A stretch of 64,000 bases of DNA from Adiantum capillus-veneris (taxonomy: Eukaryota; Streptophyta; Polypodiopsida; Polypodiales; Pteridaceae): assembly GCA_014529385.2 (NCBI GenBank), contig CM043964.1:2651497-2715496 (forward strand). The letters run 5' to 3'. This document shows, one piece after another, positions 51,763 to 63,013 of this stretch (positions within the stretch are counted from its first letter, which is position 1; each line of letters begins with the position of its first letter). A model generated the notes under the pieces. That model was not told the origin of the DNA and made no database searches. It saw only the letters and a program-made list of their open reading frames with translations. The position numbers and the translations under genes are program-made.

Positions 51763-53247
51763 ATGACTGGATCACAGGACATTGCTCTTTACAATATCAA
51801 GAAGCTGGATGGAACCAATTTCCCATTGTGGAAGAAGCAGATTTGGCACGTGTTGGTACAAAAGAAGCAGATAAAACCTATAAAGCTCAAGGGGATAAAA
51901 CCAGAAGATATGGACGAAGATGAATGGAGCGAAATGGATGAATTGTCACTTTCTACCATTATGCTGACTTTGGCAGAAAGCGTTTACTTCAATGTAGCAG
52001 ACGAGATGTCGGCTTATCAAGCATGGTTAAAGCTGAGTGATCTTTATGAGAAGCAGAGTGAAGCTTCACAGGTATACTGGCTTAAGAAGCTTGTTGACTT
52101 GAAGATGAAAGAAGGGACACCTATGTCCAATCATCTGAATGAATTCAACACAATCTATAGTCAGTTGTCAGCTCAAGGTGTCAAGTTTGATGAACCTGTT
52201 AGAGCTATGTTCCTGTTGATCACATTGCCAGAAATTTGGGACACTTTTCACATAGCTTTGAGTAATTCTGCACCTCCAGATGGTTTGAACATAGCAGGTG
52301 TAGAAGGAAGTCTGCTTACTGAAGAAACCAATAGAAAGACAATGGACAAAGGCAAAGGAACAGCCTTAGTTGTCAGGGGAAGGACCAAAGAAAAGTACAA
52401 AGGTGGAAAGAGGAATCAGTCTCATAGCAAGTCCCACAGTGCTAAAGGCAAGAGTGACATAGAATGCTACCATTGTGGCAAGAAGGGTCACATGAAAAGA
52501 GACTGCAGAGAATGGAAAGAAGAAAAAGGCAAAGAGAAAGGTGAAGACCATGGTGAGAAGAACAAGTCCTCAGTGAAGATTCAAGAAATAAATGTGACAA
52601 ACACTGTTGTAGAGGATGACAGTCTAGTGTCAGGAGACATCTACTTCTTGAAGAATACAATGGACTCAGCTCTTCTTACAGCATCTGATGGAAATGCACT
52701 GAGTGACTGGATTATAGACTCAGGGGCATCACTTCATGTGTATCCAAACAAGGAGTGGTTTACCTCTTATGTGACCACTAAAGATCATGTTCAGCTAGGC
52801 AATGGGCAGACATGTGAGATCTTAGGTGTTGGAGATGTTCAATTGAAGTTTCAGAATGGCTCTTCTTTGATGCTGAAGAATGTGAGACATGTTCCCGCAA
52901 TTACAAAGAGCTTGATCAGCACAGGTTTACTTGATGATGCTGGCTACGTCACCACTTTTGGACAGAACATGTGAAAGATATCCAAGGGTTCTATGACAGT
53001 AGCACATGGAGTAAAGTCTGGAGGACTTTACATGATTTATGTATCAAATGTCTCTAAAAATGTAATCAATGTAACCGAGCAGCCGAACGTTTCTTTGTGG
53101 CATAGCCGGTTAGGACATATGTCCAAGAAGGGAATGGAAATCTTGTCTCGTTCTGGTTATTTTCCTGGCTTTTCATTTAATGATTTTGAATTCTGTGAAC
53201 ATTGTCTGTATGGTAAGCAAACACAGCAGCCACATAAGCATAGATGA
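51763..53247 (+). pseudogene. Copia-3 gag, protease and pre-integrase
   Basis: Gag starts MTGSQDIALYNIKKLDGTNF, with capsid landmarks NFPLWKKQIWHVL, MSNHLNEFNTIYSQL and LLITLPEIWDTF. Knuckle CYHCGKKGHMKRDC. Protease WIIDSGASLHVYP. A TGA at 52972-52974 (FGQNM*KISKGSM; Trp is plausible there) and another at 53245-53247 (HKHR*SRRD) interrupt it. The HHCC is intact: WHSRLGHMSKK ... CEHCLYGKQ. Confidence 0.92.
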
Positions 53248-53265
53248 AGTAGAAGAGATACACAA

Positions 53266-54198
53266 TTGGCACTTGTTCATAGTGATTTGTGTGGACCTAT
53301 GCCTAACCTATCTCTAGGGGGAGCTTCTTACTTTATGACATTTATAGATGATTACTCGAGGAAAGTATGGGTTTACTTTCTCAAGCACAAGAATGAAGCG
53401 TTTAGTGTTTTCAAAACGTTTGTGACACTTGTGGAGAATCAGAGTGGCAAGAAGCTTAAATGCTTACGCACTGACAATGGTGGAGAGTATGTTTCAAAGG
53501 CCTTTCAGGACTTTTGTGAGTCTAAAGGTATAAAACGTGAACTTACTGCTCCTTACAATCCTCCTCAAAATGGTGTTGCTGAGAGGATGAATAGGACCAT
53601 ACAAGAGAAGGTTAGAAGTATGTTGTCTAATGCATAGCTGCCAAATGGATTTTGGGGTGAAGCTATATCAACAGCTGTTCATCTTGTAAATAGATCTCCT
53701 AGCAAGGTTTTGCAGAAGGATTCAGTGCCAGAGATGGTATGGTCAGGCAAAATGCCCTCATACAAGCATCTCAGAGTCTTTGGCTGTGAGGCATATACTC
53801 ACGTTCCAAAGGAATTTAGGAACAAACTTGAGCCAAAGAGTAGAAAGTGCATCTTTCTAGGCTATGGTAATTCTGGTGAGATGGGGTACAGTCTTTGGGA
53901 TCCCGAATCCAGAAAGGTTGTCCGTAGCAATGATGTTCACTTTAATGAATCCAAAAATCATTCTAAACCAGAGAGGGTTGAGGAGATTAGAAGAGTTGTC
54001 TTCCAAGAAGATGGACCTGCACGTGCAAGACAAAATGTCAGGGCTCAAGAGGAGCAAGGACAGGATAGAGTGGAACCACAGGTTGTGGCTGAGCCTGAGC
54101 CACCTATTGTGCGTAGATCTGGACGTGTCACGCGACCTCCTGATAGGTTTGTTCCATCTATGAACTATGTCATGTTGACTGATTGCAATGAGCCTTAA
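53266..54198 (+). pseudogene. Copia-3 integrase core
   Basis: VHSDLCGPMP, FIDDYSRKVWVYF, LRTDNGGEYVSKAF and NGVAERMNRT carry the D,D,E triad. TAG at 53635-53637 (SNA*LPNGFWGEA) and TAA at 54196-54198 (CNEP*CYKEA). The latter stop is at the same position as one in Copia-4. Confidence 0.92.
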
Positions 54199-54213
54199 TG
54201 TTACAAGGAAGCA

Positions 54214-55743
54214 GTGCAAATGAATGACTCCGGGAATTGGCAATTGGCCATGCAGTCAGAGATGACAGCTCTGCATAAAAACAAGACATGGAAGCTAGTT
54301 AAATTACCACAGGGCAAAAAGGCTCTACCTTGTAAATGGGTTTACAGGTATAAGATCACCGCTCATGATAGTCAGCCAAAGTACAAAGCAAGGCTTGTTG
54401 CCAAGGGCTTTAAGCAAGAACAAGGCATTGACTTTGATGAAGTCTTCTCTCCGGTGGTCAAGATGACTACATTGAGATGCTTTCTTGCATTGGTTGCCAT
54501 ATTAGATTTGGTGTTGCACCAAATGGATGTCAAGACAGCGTTCTTGCATGGTGATTTAGATGTGGAAATTTACATGCAGCAGCCAGAAGGGTTTGTTGAG
54601 AAAGGCAAGGAAGATTGGGTATGCCAGTTGTTAAAGAGTCTTTATGGCTTAAAACAATCACTAAGGGCATGGTACCATAAATTCCACAAGTTTATGATTT
54701 CTCAAGGCTACAAACATAGTGAGTTCGATCAATGTCTATATACAAAGAAGGCTAAGGATGGTAGCTGGCTGATCCTTATTTTGTATGTGGATGACATGTT
54801 GATTGCTGGCAAACACTTGGAAGAAATTTCAGCTTTGAAGTCAAAGATGGCAAAATCGTTTGACATGAAAGACATGGGTGAGGCAAGTCATATACTTGGT
54901 ATGCGCATTGAGAGAGACAGATCAAAGAAGTTGATTTGGTTATCTCAAACAGAGTATATTGACAAGGTTTTTCAACGTTTCAATATGGAGAAGGGAAAGG
55001 CACTGAGTGTTCCATTGCCACCATATGTGAAACTTAGCAAACAAGATTGTCCTGTGTCTGAGGAAGAACAGGCTGAAATGGATAAGATTCCATATGCGTC
55101 TGCAGTGGGTAGTTTGATGTATGCAATGATTGCTACTCGCCCAGACATTGCATTTGCAATGGGAGTAGTAAGTCGATACATGTCAAACCCAGGCAAGAAA
55201 CATTGGGAGGCAGTGAAAGGAATATTGAGATACCTGAAAGCTACAAAGAGTATGCGTATATGCTATGGGAGTCAAGAGCTAAGTGTAAAGGGTTTTACAG
55301 ACTCAGATTATGCAGGTGACTTAGACAACCGAAGGTCTACGTCAGGGTATGTCTTTACATTGGCTGGTGGAGCAGTATCATGGCGTTCTAGATTACAAGA
55401 TTGTGTTACTCAGTCTACTACAGAGGCTGAATATGTTGCAGCATCAGAGGCATGCAAAGAATCAATTTGGCTTAATCGACTAGTAACAGATTTGGGAATC
55501 AAAGAAGAGATGCCTGTGTTATATTGTGATAGTCAAAGTGCTATACAATTGGCTCGCAATCCAGTTTATCACTCAAAGACAAAGCATGTGGATGTGAAGT
55601 ATCATTTCATCAGGGAAATGCTCGAGGATAAGCAACTTCAGCTTGTCAAAGTTCACACCACAAAAAATCCTGCTAATCTACTTACAAAAGGACTTCCCTC
55701 AGAGAGCTTTGCGCATTTTCGCAAGCAGTTAGGTGTAGGGTAG
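54214..55743 (+). pseudogene. Copia-3 RT and RNase H (509 open codons)
   Basis: RT: KWVYRYKITAHDSQPKYKAR, HQMDVKTAFLHGDLDVEIYM (motif A), LYGLKQSLRAWY, LYVDDMLIAG. RNase H: FTDSDYAGDLDNRRSTSGY, STTEAEYVAASEAC, LYCDSQSAIQLARNP. All catalytic residues are kept. It ends at TAG 55741-55743, about 90 bp before the 3' LTR. Confidence 0.94.
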
Positions 55744-55832
55744 TACATCACTTCTCTACATCTCTTGTATATTAGCTTGTATAGTAGCTTCTCTCATGCT
55801 TAAAGTACCACATTGGACTTTAAGTGGGAGGT

Positions 55833-56024
55833 TGTTGGGGTATAAAGCCCAATGTGGTTGCCCAGGTAAGTGGGCGGGCCGCCAGGTATGTACACATATT
55901 CTTTTGTAAAAACCTAATAAGAACTCACTATGCTCTACACATTACAGTAGAGCGAGTTCACCATATAGTCGTGCTCTTCTTCTCGTACTCTCTCTCTCGT
56001 CGCACTTTCGCTCGTGTTCCTTCA
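55833..56024 (+). repeat. Copia-3 3' LTR
   Basis: 192 bp, preceded by the purine run AAGTGGGAGG. Confidence 0.94.
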
Positions 56025-56069
56025 TTGGTGTGTATGTGATTGTGTGCGTGTGCTTATGTGTGTAGTGTA

Positions 56070-56112
<43 letters not shown>

Positions 56113-56181
56113 GTGAGGGTGAGTGTGTGTGTGGGTGTATGTGAGCATGTGTACATGTATGTGTTCGTGAATGTGTGTGTG

Positions 56182-56232
<51 letters not shown>

Positions 56233-56273
56233 GTGGTCCCTTTGTGAGCATATGGACAAGGACGGGGGGTGAT
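56025..56273. repeat. GT/GA microsatellite between Copia-3 and Copia-4
   Basis: (GA)n at 56075-56110 and 56187-56229 within GT-rich sequence. It resembles the CA/CT block before L34 in inverse orientation, consistent with being part of the interrupted LTR. No gene. Confidence 0.9.
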
Positions 56274-57016
56274 TGTTAAGTATGGAGCCTGATTTACCCT
56301 TGTAATTTTCTGTGGTAAAAGCGCACATTTGTAAGGTGCCCATTATGAGGAGAATCCATCGTGTGTAAAGGAAAATCACTTGCCGGAAACCAAAATTTTC
56401 ACGGCCAAAAATCAGGGGCAACTTTAGGGGCCTCGGGGGCGGAAGCCCCCGAGACTTTTTTCCCCTTGCCGGAATATTCCTTTTTGCCGGAATATTATGG
56501 CCGGACGACGGCCGGAAAGTGGTCGGAAAAAAACCGTCGGTTGGCCGGTGGTCGGAAGTCAATGGCCGGTGGGCGGTGGCCGAATTCAAAAGCAGATTTG
56601 TCTACACATGGGCAGATTGGAGGGTCCGATTTGGACTTATTCACACAAGGGCGGCTACACATGGCTGCCTCTCATAAGAGAGGGCAGCCCTTTTGGCCTA
56701 TAAAAGGAGGCCATTTCTACACACATTTTATAGTGTGTGAAGTTGATGCAACAAGGTGAGTGTGAGGTGGTGAGAGGGAAGCAAGGCGGGAGCTCCATTA
56801 AGGGTATAATCCCTTTGTAAACTACTTCTTGTTTTGAAGTACTAAAGCCATTGAGTGGCTGCTTTCCCATGGAGGTAGTCCACATTGGGTGAACCACGTA
56901 TATCGTGTGTACTCTCTCTCTCTCTCTCTACTCTACAATCTCGTGTATGTAAATCTATCTCTCTCCATTAAGTAATCTACTCAATTATCTATTTAGCTAC
57001 GTCTTATTTCCTAACA
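56274..57016 (+). repeat. Copia-4 5' LTR
   Basis: 743 bp. U3 has a GC-rich cluster of GCCGG/GTCGG words (56385-56585), in contrast to the AT-rich surroundings. TATAAAAGG is at 56699-56707. A short (CT)n follows at about 56913-56930. Confidence 0.95.
56699..56707 (+). promoter_or_regulatory. Copia-4 LTR TATA box
   Basis: TATAAAAGG; the same in the 3' LTR at 61424-61432. Confidence 0.65.
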
Positions 57017-57089
57017 ACTAGTATCAGAGCAAGGTTTGCTCGTAGCTAAATTATCTCAAGGAAAGGATTCCTTGAATTGAGTGGGAGTT

Positions 57090-57922
57090 ATGGCGGAGGA
57101 AGGGAAGCTCAAGATTGAGAAGTTCAACGGAAAAAACTACCAACATTGGAAGATGCAGATTGAAGACTATCTCTACCAGAAGGACCTCTATTTGCCACTA
57201 GGCGGTCTTGCGAAGAAGCCCGCAACAATGGCAAATGAAGCATGGATTGTCCTTGATCGAAAGGCACTGGGAACAATCCGGTTAAGCTTGGCGTCAACGG
57301 TGGCCTTCAATGTTTCGGACATGAAGACCACGGAGGACTTGATGAAGTCACTTGACGACTTCTACAAGAAACCATCGGCATCCAATAAGGTATTTCCTAT
57401 GAAGCGCTTGTTCAATCCAAAGATGGCAGAGAATGGTTCAATTGTTGCAGAATACCTAAATGACTTTAACACAAACATAAGTCAACTTAGATCGGTGAAA
57501 ATCAATTTTGATGATGAAGTGCGAGCTCTAAGTAAGTAATGGCTGTAAGTAATTCTATCTCTGGTACAAATACTCTTAAGTTTGATGATGTTGTGGGTGT
57601 TCTCCTAAGCGAGGAAATGCGAAGGAGAAGTACAGGAGAATCATCAAGTGCTGCACTATCAGTGGAAACAAGAGGAAGGCCTAAGGAAAGGTTCAAAAAC
57701 CAAAAGGGTCGTGATCGCTCAAGGCGGAGCGAGTCACGCACAAAGTCAGTTCTTGAATGTTGGAACTGCGGCAAGAAGGGCCACGTCAAGAAGGATTGCT
57801 GGTCCAAGAAGAAGAAGGAGACTGAGTCTCAAGACGACAAGCCAACATTGGAGGCCAATGTGACAGGTAAAGTAGAGCAAGATGCTCTAATTCTCTCATT
57901 AGACAATGTGTCTAATTCCTAG
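57090..57922 (+). pseudogene. Copia-4 gag
   Basis: Starts MAEEGKLKIEKFNGKNYQHW and runs to VRALSK, where TAA at 57537-57539 and a frameshift (probably a small deletion in the LLxSLP segment) end the first frame. The second frame has ISGTNTLKFDDVVGVLLSEE and the knuckle CWNCGKKGHVKKDC, and ends at TAG 57920-57922 just before IVDSGASFH. The expected residue there is Trp. Confidence 0.9.
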
Positions 57923-59395
57923 ATAGTAGATTCCGGGGCTTCATTCCATGCGACACCACACAAGCAACATTTCCAAGACTACACCAAAGGTAATTTTGGG
58001 TATGTATACTTGGGAGATGATGAAGCTTGTGAGATTGTCCGCAAAGGTACATTTTCTGTCAAAACTGCTAACGGAAATGAATGGAAGCTTAAAGATGTTA
58101 GGCATGTTCCTTCTCTTCGTAAAAATTTGATCTCTACAGGACAATTGGACGATGAAGGTCACAACATTGCATTCGGAAACAAACGGTGGAAGATCTCAAA
58201 GGGATCTTTGGTGGTTGCCAAGGGAGAAAAGGTCGGTACACTTTACTTGTGTACTGTTAGCACGCAACCTTCAGCTTGTGCAACAACTACAGAAGTTGAC
58301 AGTGCGGTGTGGCACTACCGACTTGGGCATATGAGTGCCAAAGGAATGCAAATCCTCCAAACAAAGAAGCTTCTACCAAGTTTGAAAGAAGTGGGCTTAG
58401 AGTTCTGTGAAGATTGTGTTTATGGTAAACAAAAGAGGGTAAAATTTCAAAAATCGAGAAATGAAAGAAAAAATAAAAAACTTGAGTTGGTTCATTCCGA
58501 TGTTTGGGGTCCTGCAAGTACACCATCACTTGGTGACTCATTGTACTATGTAACATTCATAGACGATGCGACTAGAAAAACATGGGTTTATGTCATGAAG
58601 AATAAATCCGATGTATTTTCCATATTTCAAAGGTGGAAAGCCTTTGTCGAGAATGAAATAGGTACCAAGGTTAAATGCCTCAGATCCGACAATGGAGGCG
58701 AATATTGCAGCCAAGCTTTTGAAAGCTTTTGTGCTAGCAATGGCATTCGGAGGCAAAGGACAACCCCAAGGACACCTCAAAAAAATGGGATTTCGAAAAG
58801 GATGAACAGGACAATCATGGAGCGAGCACGAAGCATGCGGCTACATGCAGGCCTACCGCTTGAGCTTTGGGCGGAAGCTGTAAGTACGTCTGTGTACTTA
58901 ATCAATCGGTCACCCTCAACGGCATTGGATGGGGGAGTTCCAGAAGAGGCATGGACAGGTAAACCGGTGAATTATGCATTTCTCAAAGTGTTTGGTTGTG
59001 AGGCTTTCATGCACATAGATAGAAGCCTAAGATCAAAGCTAGATGCAAAGTCCAAAAAGTGTTTCTTCATTGGCTATGGAGAAGGTGACTTTGGGTATCG
59101 CCTATGGAATCCTGAAGATGGTAAAATCTTAAGGAGTAGGGATGTAATTTTTAACGAACAAAATATGTACAAAGATTACTTGGAAAGAAAAAAAACAAAA
59201 GAAACAGGTGATGAGTACATGGAGCTTGAGGACGGTGAAGACTCAAGGACTGCAAACGGTGACAATGTGCAGCAACGTCAACTAAATGAGGAGCCTCAAC
59301 CTATTCTCCGAAGATCTACAAGAGCAAGTAGACCTCCAGAAAGGTTTGTTCCTTCCTTCAACCATCTCTTGATCTCAGATTCTAGAGAGCCATAA
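57923..59395 (+). pseudogene. Copia-4 protease and integrase
   Basis: Protease IVDSGASFHATP, then VRHVPSLRKNLISTGQLDDE. Integrase HHCC VWHYRLGHMSAKGM ... CEDCVYGKQ, core VHSDVWGP, FIDDATRKTWVYV, LRSDNGGEYCSQAF. The Glu motif reads QKNGISKRMNRT where NGVAERxNRT is usual, so the catalytic Glu is replaced by Lys. Ends at TAA 59393-59395 (DSREP*SYEEA). Confidence 0.9.
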
Positions 59396-59410
59396 TCATA
59401 CGAAGAAGCT

Positions 59411-60929
59411 ATGGAACATGAATCCAAAGAAGAATGGACGAAGAGCATGCAAGTGGAGATGGACTCACTACATCCCAACCAAACATGGGAGTTGGTTGAG
59501 TTGCCTAAAGGTAAGCGGGCACTTCAAAACAAATGGGTGTACAAGCTAAAGGAAGAAGAAGGTGGGAAGAAAAGGTACAAGTCTAGGCTTGTGGTAAAAG
59601 GGTTTTCTCCAAAGAAAGGTATTGACTTCAATGAAATATTTTCTCCTGTTGTAAAAATGAACTCAATTAGGCTTGTCTTAAGCCTTGTGGCTGCTCATGA
59701 TCTAAATCTCAAGCAAATGGATGTAAATACAACATTCCCTCATGGTGACTCAGAGGAGGAAATCTACATGCTTCAACCAAAGGGGTATGAAGTAAAAGGT
59801 AAGAAGAAAATGGTTTGCAGATTAAAGAAGAGCTTGTATGGTTTAAAACAAGCATCAAGACAATGATACTTGAAGTTTGATCGATGGATGTTGGATCATG
59901 AATTCACAAGGCAACTCGGATCACTGTGTCTACACGAAGAATTCGGGAAATGGGAAATTCATCATCCTAATGTTGTATGTTGATGACATGTTGATTGCAA
60001 GTGCTAACATGCAGGACATCAAAGACCTAAAAGAGGAGCTGTCTAAATCTTTTTCAATGAAAGATTTAGGTGCTGCAAAGAGGATACTTGGTACGAAAAT
60101 ATCAAGGGACAGGACGAAGAAGACAATAAAGCTATCTCAAGAAGATTACATCAAGAAGGTACTAGAAAGGTTTGCAATGCAAAATGCAAAACCAGTTTCT
60201 ACACCTTTGGCTGGTCATTTTAAACAAACGAAGGATATGTGTCCAAAGACACAAGAGGAGATAGCCTATATGTCTAAAGTTCCATATGCTGCAATGATAG
60301 GTTCTCTAATGTATGCTATGGTCTGGACAAGGCCAGACATTGCACATGCAGTGGGAGTTGTGAGTAGGTTCATGGACAACCCAGGTAAAGAGCATTGGCA
60401 AGCTGTGAAGTGGATACTTAGGTATCTAAAAGGGACAACAACAAATGCTTTGTATTTTGGAGGAAGTGATATTTTCCAAGAAGGGCATGCTGATGCAGAT
60501 ATGGCAGGTGACAGAGATACTCGAAGGAGCACTACTGGCTATGTGTTCACGGTTGGAGGCACATCAGTAAGCTGGGCTTCAAAGCTGCAGAAAGTGGTTT
60601 CACTTTCTACCACGGAAGTAGAGTATGTAGCAATGACGAAGGCAAGCAAAGAAATTCTGTGGCTTCACAGATTCTTAGAAGATCTTGGATTCAAACAAGA
60701 CAATTGTGTCTTCTACAGTGATAGCCAAAGCGCTATCCATCTTGCGAAGAACTCAGCCTTTCATTCAAGGACAAAGCACATTGAGGTGAGATATCACTTC
60801 TTTTTGGAAGAGGGACAGCTAAAGCTAGGAAAGGTGCATACAAGTGAAAATCCTGCAGACATGTTTACAAAGGTGGTCAACAAGGAGAAGTTGAGCTTTT
60901 GCTCATCTTCAATCGGCATTCAAGAATAA
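59411..60929 (+). pseudogene. Copia-4 RT and RNase H
   Basis: RT: KWVYKLKEEEGGKKRYKSRL, LKQMDVNTTFPHGDSEEEIYM, LYGLKQASRQ then TGA 59864-59866 (Trp expected) and a frameshift by 59910. The second frame has LYVDDMLIAS, then RNase H with HADADMAGDRDTRRSTTGY, STTEVEYVA and FYSDSQSAIHLAKN. Catalytic residues are largely kept. Confidence 0.92.
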
Positions 60930-60989
60930 GAAGCTAGAATGGAAAGCAGTCACAGGTTTGGTTTGGAGATCAGTCTCCAAGTGGGAGAT

Positions 60990-61739
60990 TGTTAAGTATG
61001 GAGCCTGATTTACCCTTGTAATTTTCTGTGGTAAAAGCGCACATTTGTAAGGCCCCCATTATGAGGAGAAGCCATCGTGCGTAAAGGAAAATCACTTGCC
61101 GGAAACCAAAATTTTCACGGTCAAAAATCAGGGACAACTTTAGGGGCCTCGGGGACGGAAGCCCCCGAGACTTTTTTCCCCCCTCGTCGGAATATTCCTT
61201 TTTGCCGGAATATTATGGCCAGACGGCGGCCAGAAAGTGGTCGGAAAACAACCGTCGGTTGGCCGGTGGTCAGAAGTCAATGGCCGGTGGCCGAATTCAA
61301 AAGCAGATTTGTCTACACAAGGACGGTCACACATGGGCAGATTGGAGGGTTAGATTTGGACTTATTCACACAAGGGCGGCTACACATGGCTGCCTCTCAT
61401 AAGAGAGGGCAGCCCTTTTGGCCTATAAAAGGAGGCCATTTCTACACACATTTTATAGTGTGTGAAGTTGATGCAACAAGGTGAGTGTGAGGTGGTGAGA
61501 GGGAAGCAAGGCGGGAGCTCCATTAAGGGTATAATCCCTTTGTAAACTACTTCTTGTTTTGAAGTACTAAAGCCACTGAGTGGCTGCTTTCCCGTGGACA
61601 TAGCCCACATTGGGTGAACCACGTATATCGTGTGTACTCTCTCTCTCTCTCTACTCTACAATATCGTGTATGTAAATCTGTCTCTCTCCATTAAGTAATC
61701 TACTCAATTATCTATTTAGCTACGTCTTATTTCCCAACA
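60990..61739 (+). repeat. Copia-4 3' LTR
   Basis: 750 bp, matching the 5' LTR, with the same GC-rich U3 cluster. Confidence 0.95.
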
Positions 61740-61744
61740 GTGAT

Positions 61745-61846
61745 GGCGGCAACTTGCTATAGAAAATGCTTTTTTTCTTTTGACTTATAATGCTACCCTT
61801 CTTGGGGTTAGTGCCCACGGTTAAAGCCTTCAAAAATTGGCCATCA
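61745..61846 (-). repeat. G2 LTR start (3' LTR, U3 end)
   Basis: The minus strand begins TGATGGCCAATTTTTGAAGG directly after the polypurine tract. The LTR is cut by Copia-4 and probably continues at 56273 and 50460. Confidence 0.6.
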
Positions 61847-61862
61847 TTAGCCCTCCCCTTCT
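61847..61862 (-). other. G2 polypurine tract
   Basis: AGAAGGGGAGGGCTAA on the minus strand, nearly the same as the N2 tract. Confidence 0.85.
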
Positions 61863-61863
61863 G

Positions 61864-61887
61864 GCTAGAGGCATTCATGCCTCTAGC
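61864..61887 (-). other. Hairpin beside the G2 polypurine tract
   Basis: A perfect 11-bp stem (GCTAGAGGCAT / ATGCCTCTAGC) with a 2-nt loop. The stop codon TGA of the G2 pol frame lies at the loop (61875-61877). Homologous to 17354-17378 in N2. Confidence 0.9.
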
Positions 61888-62999
61888 TCTGCTGCTAGTT
61901 CTCTAGCACTAAATCCTCTGGAAATATCTACCATGAACTCCGGATCAAACCTTAAGAAGTACCTTTTGAACCTCCAACCATCGACTCTGGTCTTGTGAAT
62001 GCGACCATCTGCCTCCATCTATTTGTAGCTACCATTAGTGTATCGCCTTTTGATAATGAGTAGCCCTTCCAATTTGGGCTGAAACTTCTTATTGTTCCTA
62101 TTGTCAAATATATTGTCGTATCTCAATACTAACATGCCTTTCTTCATACCCTTTTTCTTAATCTGTTGATTGAATGTGAGTTGGCGTCGTTCTACTTGCA
62201 TCGTATAGTCATTGATCGTATCTTCGATGTCTAACTGAAGTCTTTCTAGATCCAAGATGTGGTTGTAGAGATGGGAAATTGGGCATTGTAATTGGCTGGC
62301 CATGACTCGCAAGCTGGCTATCTGAACATCGATGGGGTAGAATGGCCTCTTTTCCATATACGAGATGGAAAGGGGTGAAACCTAGTGATGTTTGGAATGT
62401 CATGCGGTAGGCCCAAAGAGTGGCCATGAGATGCTTATCTCAATCACTAGTGTGGTTATTCACCTACTTTGTGATGATTTTACAGATCATGCCATTTACC
62501 TTTTCCACTAGACCATTGCACTGTGGATAGTACAAAGTTGAGTGTCGGCATGTGATGCCTAGCTTTTTCATTAGTTCTCCCACCAAATCGCCTCTAAAAC
62601 CTGGCCCTCTATCAGATATTATCTCCAGAGGTGTGTCAAAGCCCAGCAGATGTGCTCAAATATGAACTTTTCCACTTCTTGGGTTGTAATGCGTGTGGTG
62701 GATGCTGCTTCCGCCCATTGGGTCATGTAGTCTACACCAACTAGAATGTACAGTTTACCCAATTGGGCACTTGGTAAAGGACCAATTGCATCTATCCCCC
62801 ACTTCTCAAACGGGCCATATGAGATGATAGGAGTTTGTGGCTCATAGGTTAGTGTTCGATCACAGGATACTTGACAAGCTTTGCATGTTTTACACCAATG
62901 ATGCACATCCCTGTTCAGACTACGCCAAGAGAATCCTGTCATAGAATCTTCCTACTAGTAATATCTAGAGCAAAGTGGCCGCCGCAAGCACCATCATGG
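61875..62999 (-). pseudogene. Tat-like gypsy integrase and C-terminus (G2)
   Basis: The HHCC zinc finger is split by a frameshift at about 62945 (CGGHFALDITSRKI ... HHWCKTCKACQ). The core has KWGIDAIGPLP, YMTQWAEAAS, then, in shifted frames over 62428-62640, SDRGPGFRGDLV and GLVEKVNG. After that come TLWAYRMTFQTSLGFTPFHL and VYGKEAILP. The tail includes RNNKKFQPKLEGLLIIKRRY, a TAG, then RIHKTRVDGWRFKRYF and LRFDPEFMVDISRG. Several frameshifts and a stop make it dead. Confidence 0.82.
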
Positions 63000-63013
63000 A
63001 AACTTGAGATCAC

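Larger units (their letters stand above)
50461..56024 (+). mobile_element. Copia-3: Ty1/copia element with one frame and four stops
   Basis: LTRs 50461-50652 and 55833-56024 (192 bp each, TGTTGGGGTATAAAG...CCTTCA). Target duplication TTGGT at 50456-50460 and 56025-56029. PBS TGGTATCAGATC (one mismatch to initiator-Met). The polyprotein frame 51763-55743 has no frameshift and four internal stop codons. LTR differences cluster in the last 60 bp. Confidence 0.95.
56274..61739 (+). mobile_element. Copia-4: degraded Ty1/copia element
   Basis: LTRs 56274-57016 (743 bp) and 60990-61739 (750 bp), TGTTAAGTATGGAG...AACA. Target duplication GTGAT at 56269-56273 and 61740-61744. PBS CTAGTATCAGAGC (one mismatch). 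Polypurine tract AAGTGGGAGAT at 60979-60989. The coding region has three internal stops and two frameshifts. Confidence 0.95.

Noticed and set aside
61741-61846. A complete 106-bp LTR bounded by TGATGG and CCATCA
   Set aside because: Attractive because of the inverted termini, but TGATGG overlaps the Copia-4 target duplication and the LTR similarity seems to continue on the other side of Copia-4 and Copia-3.
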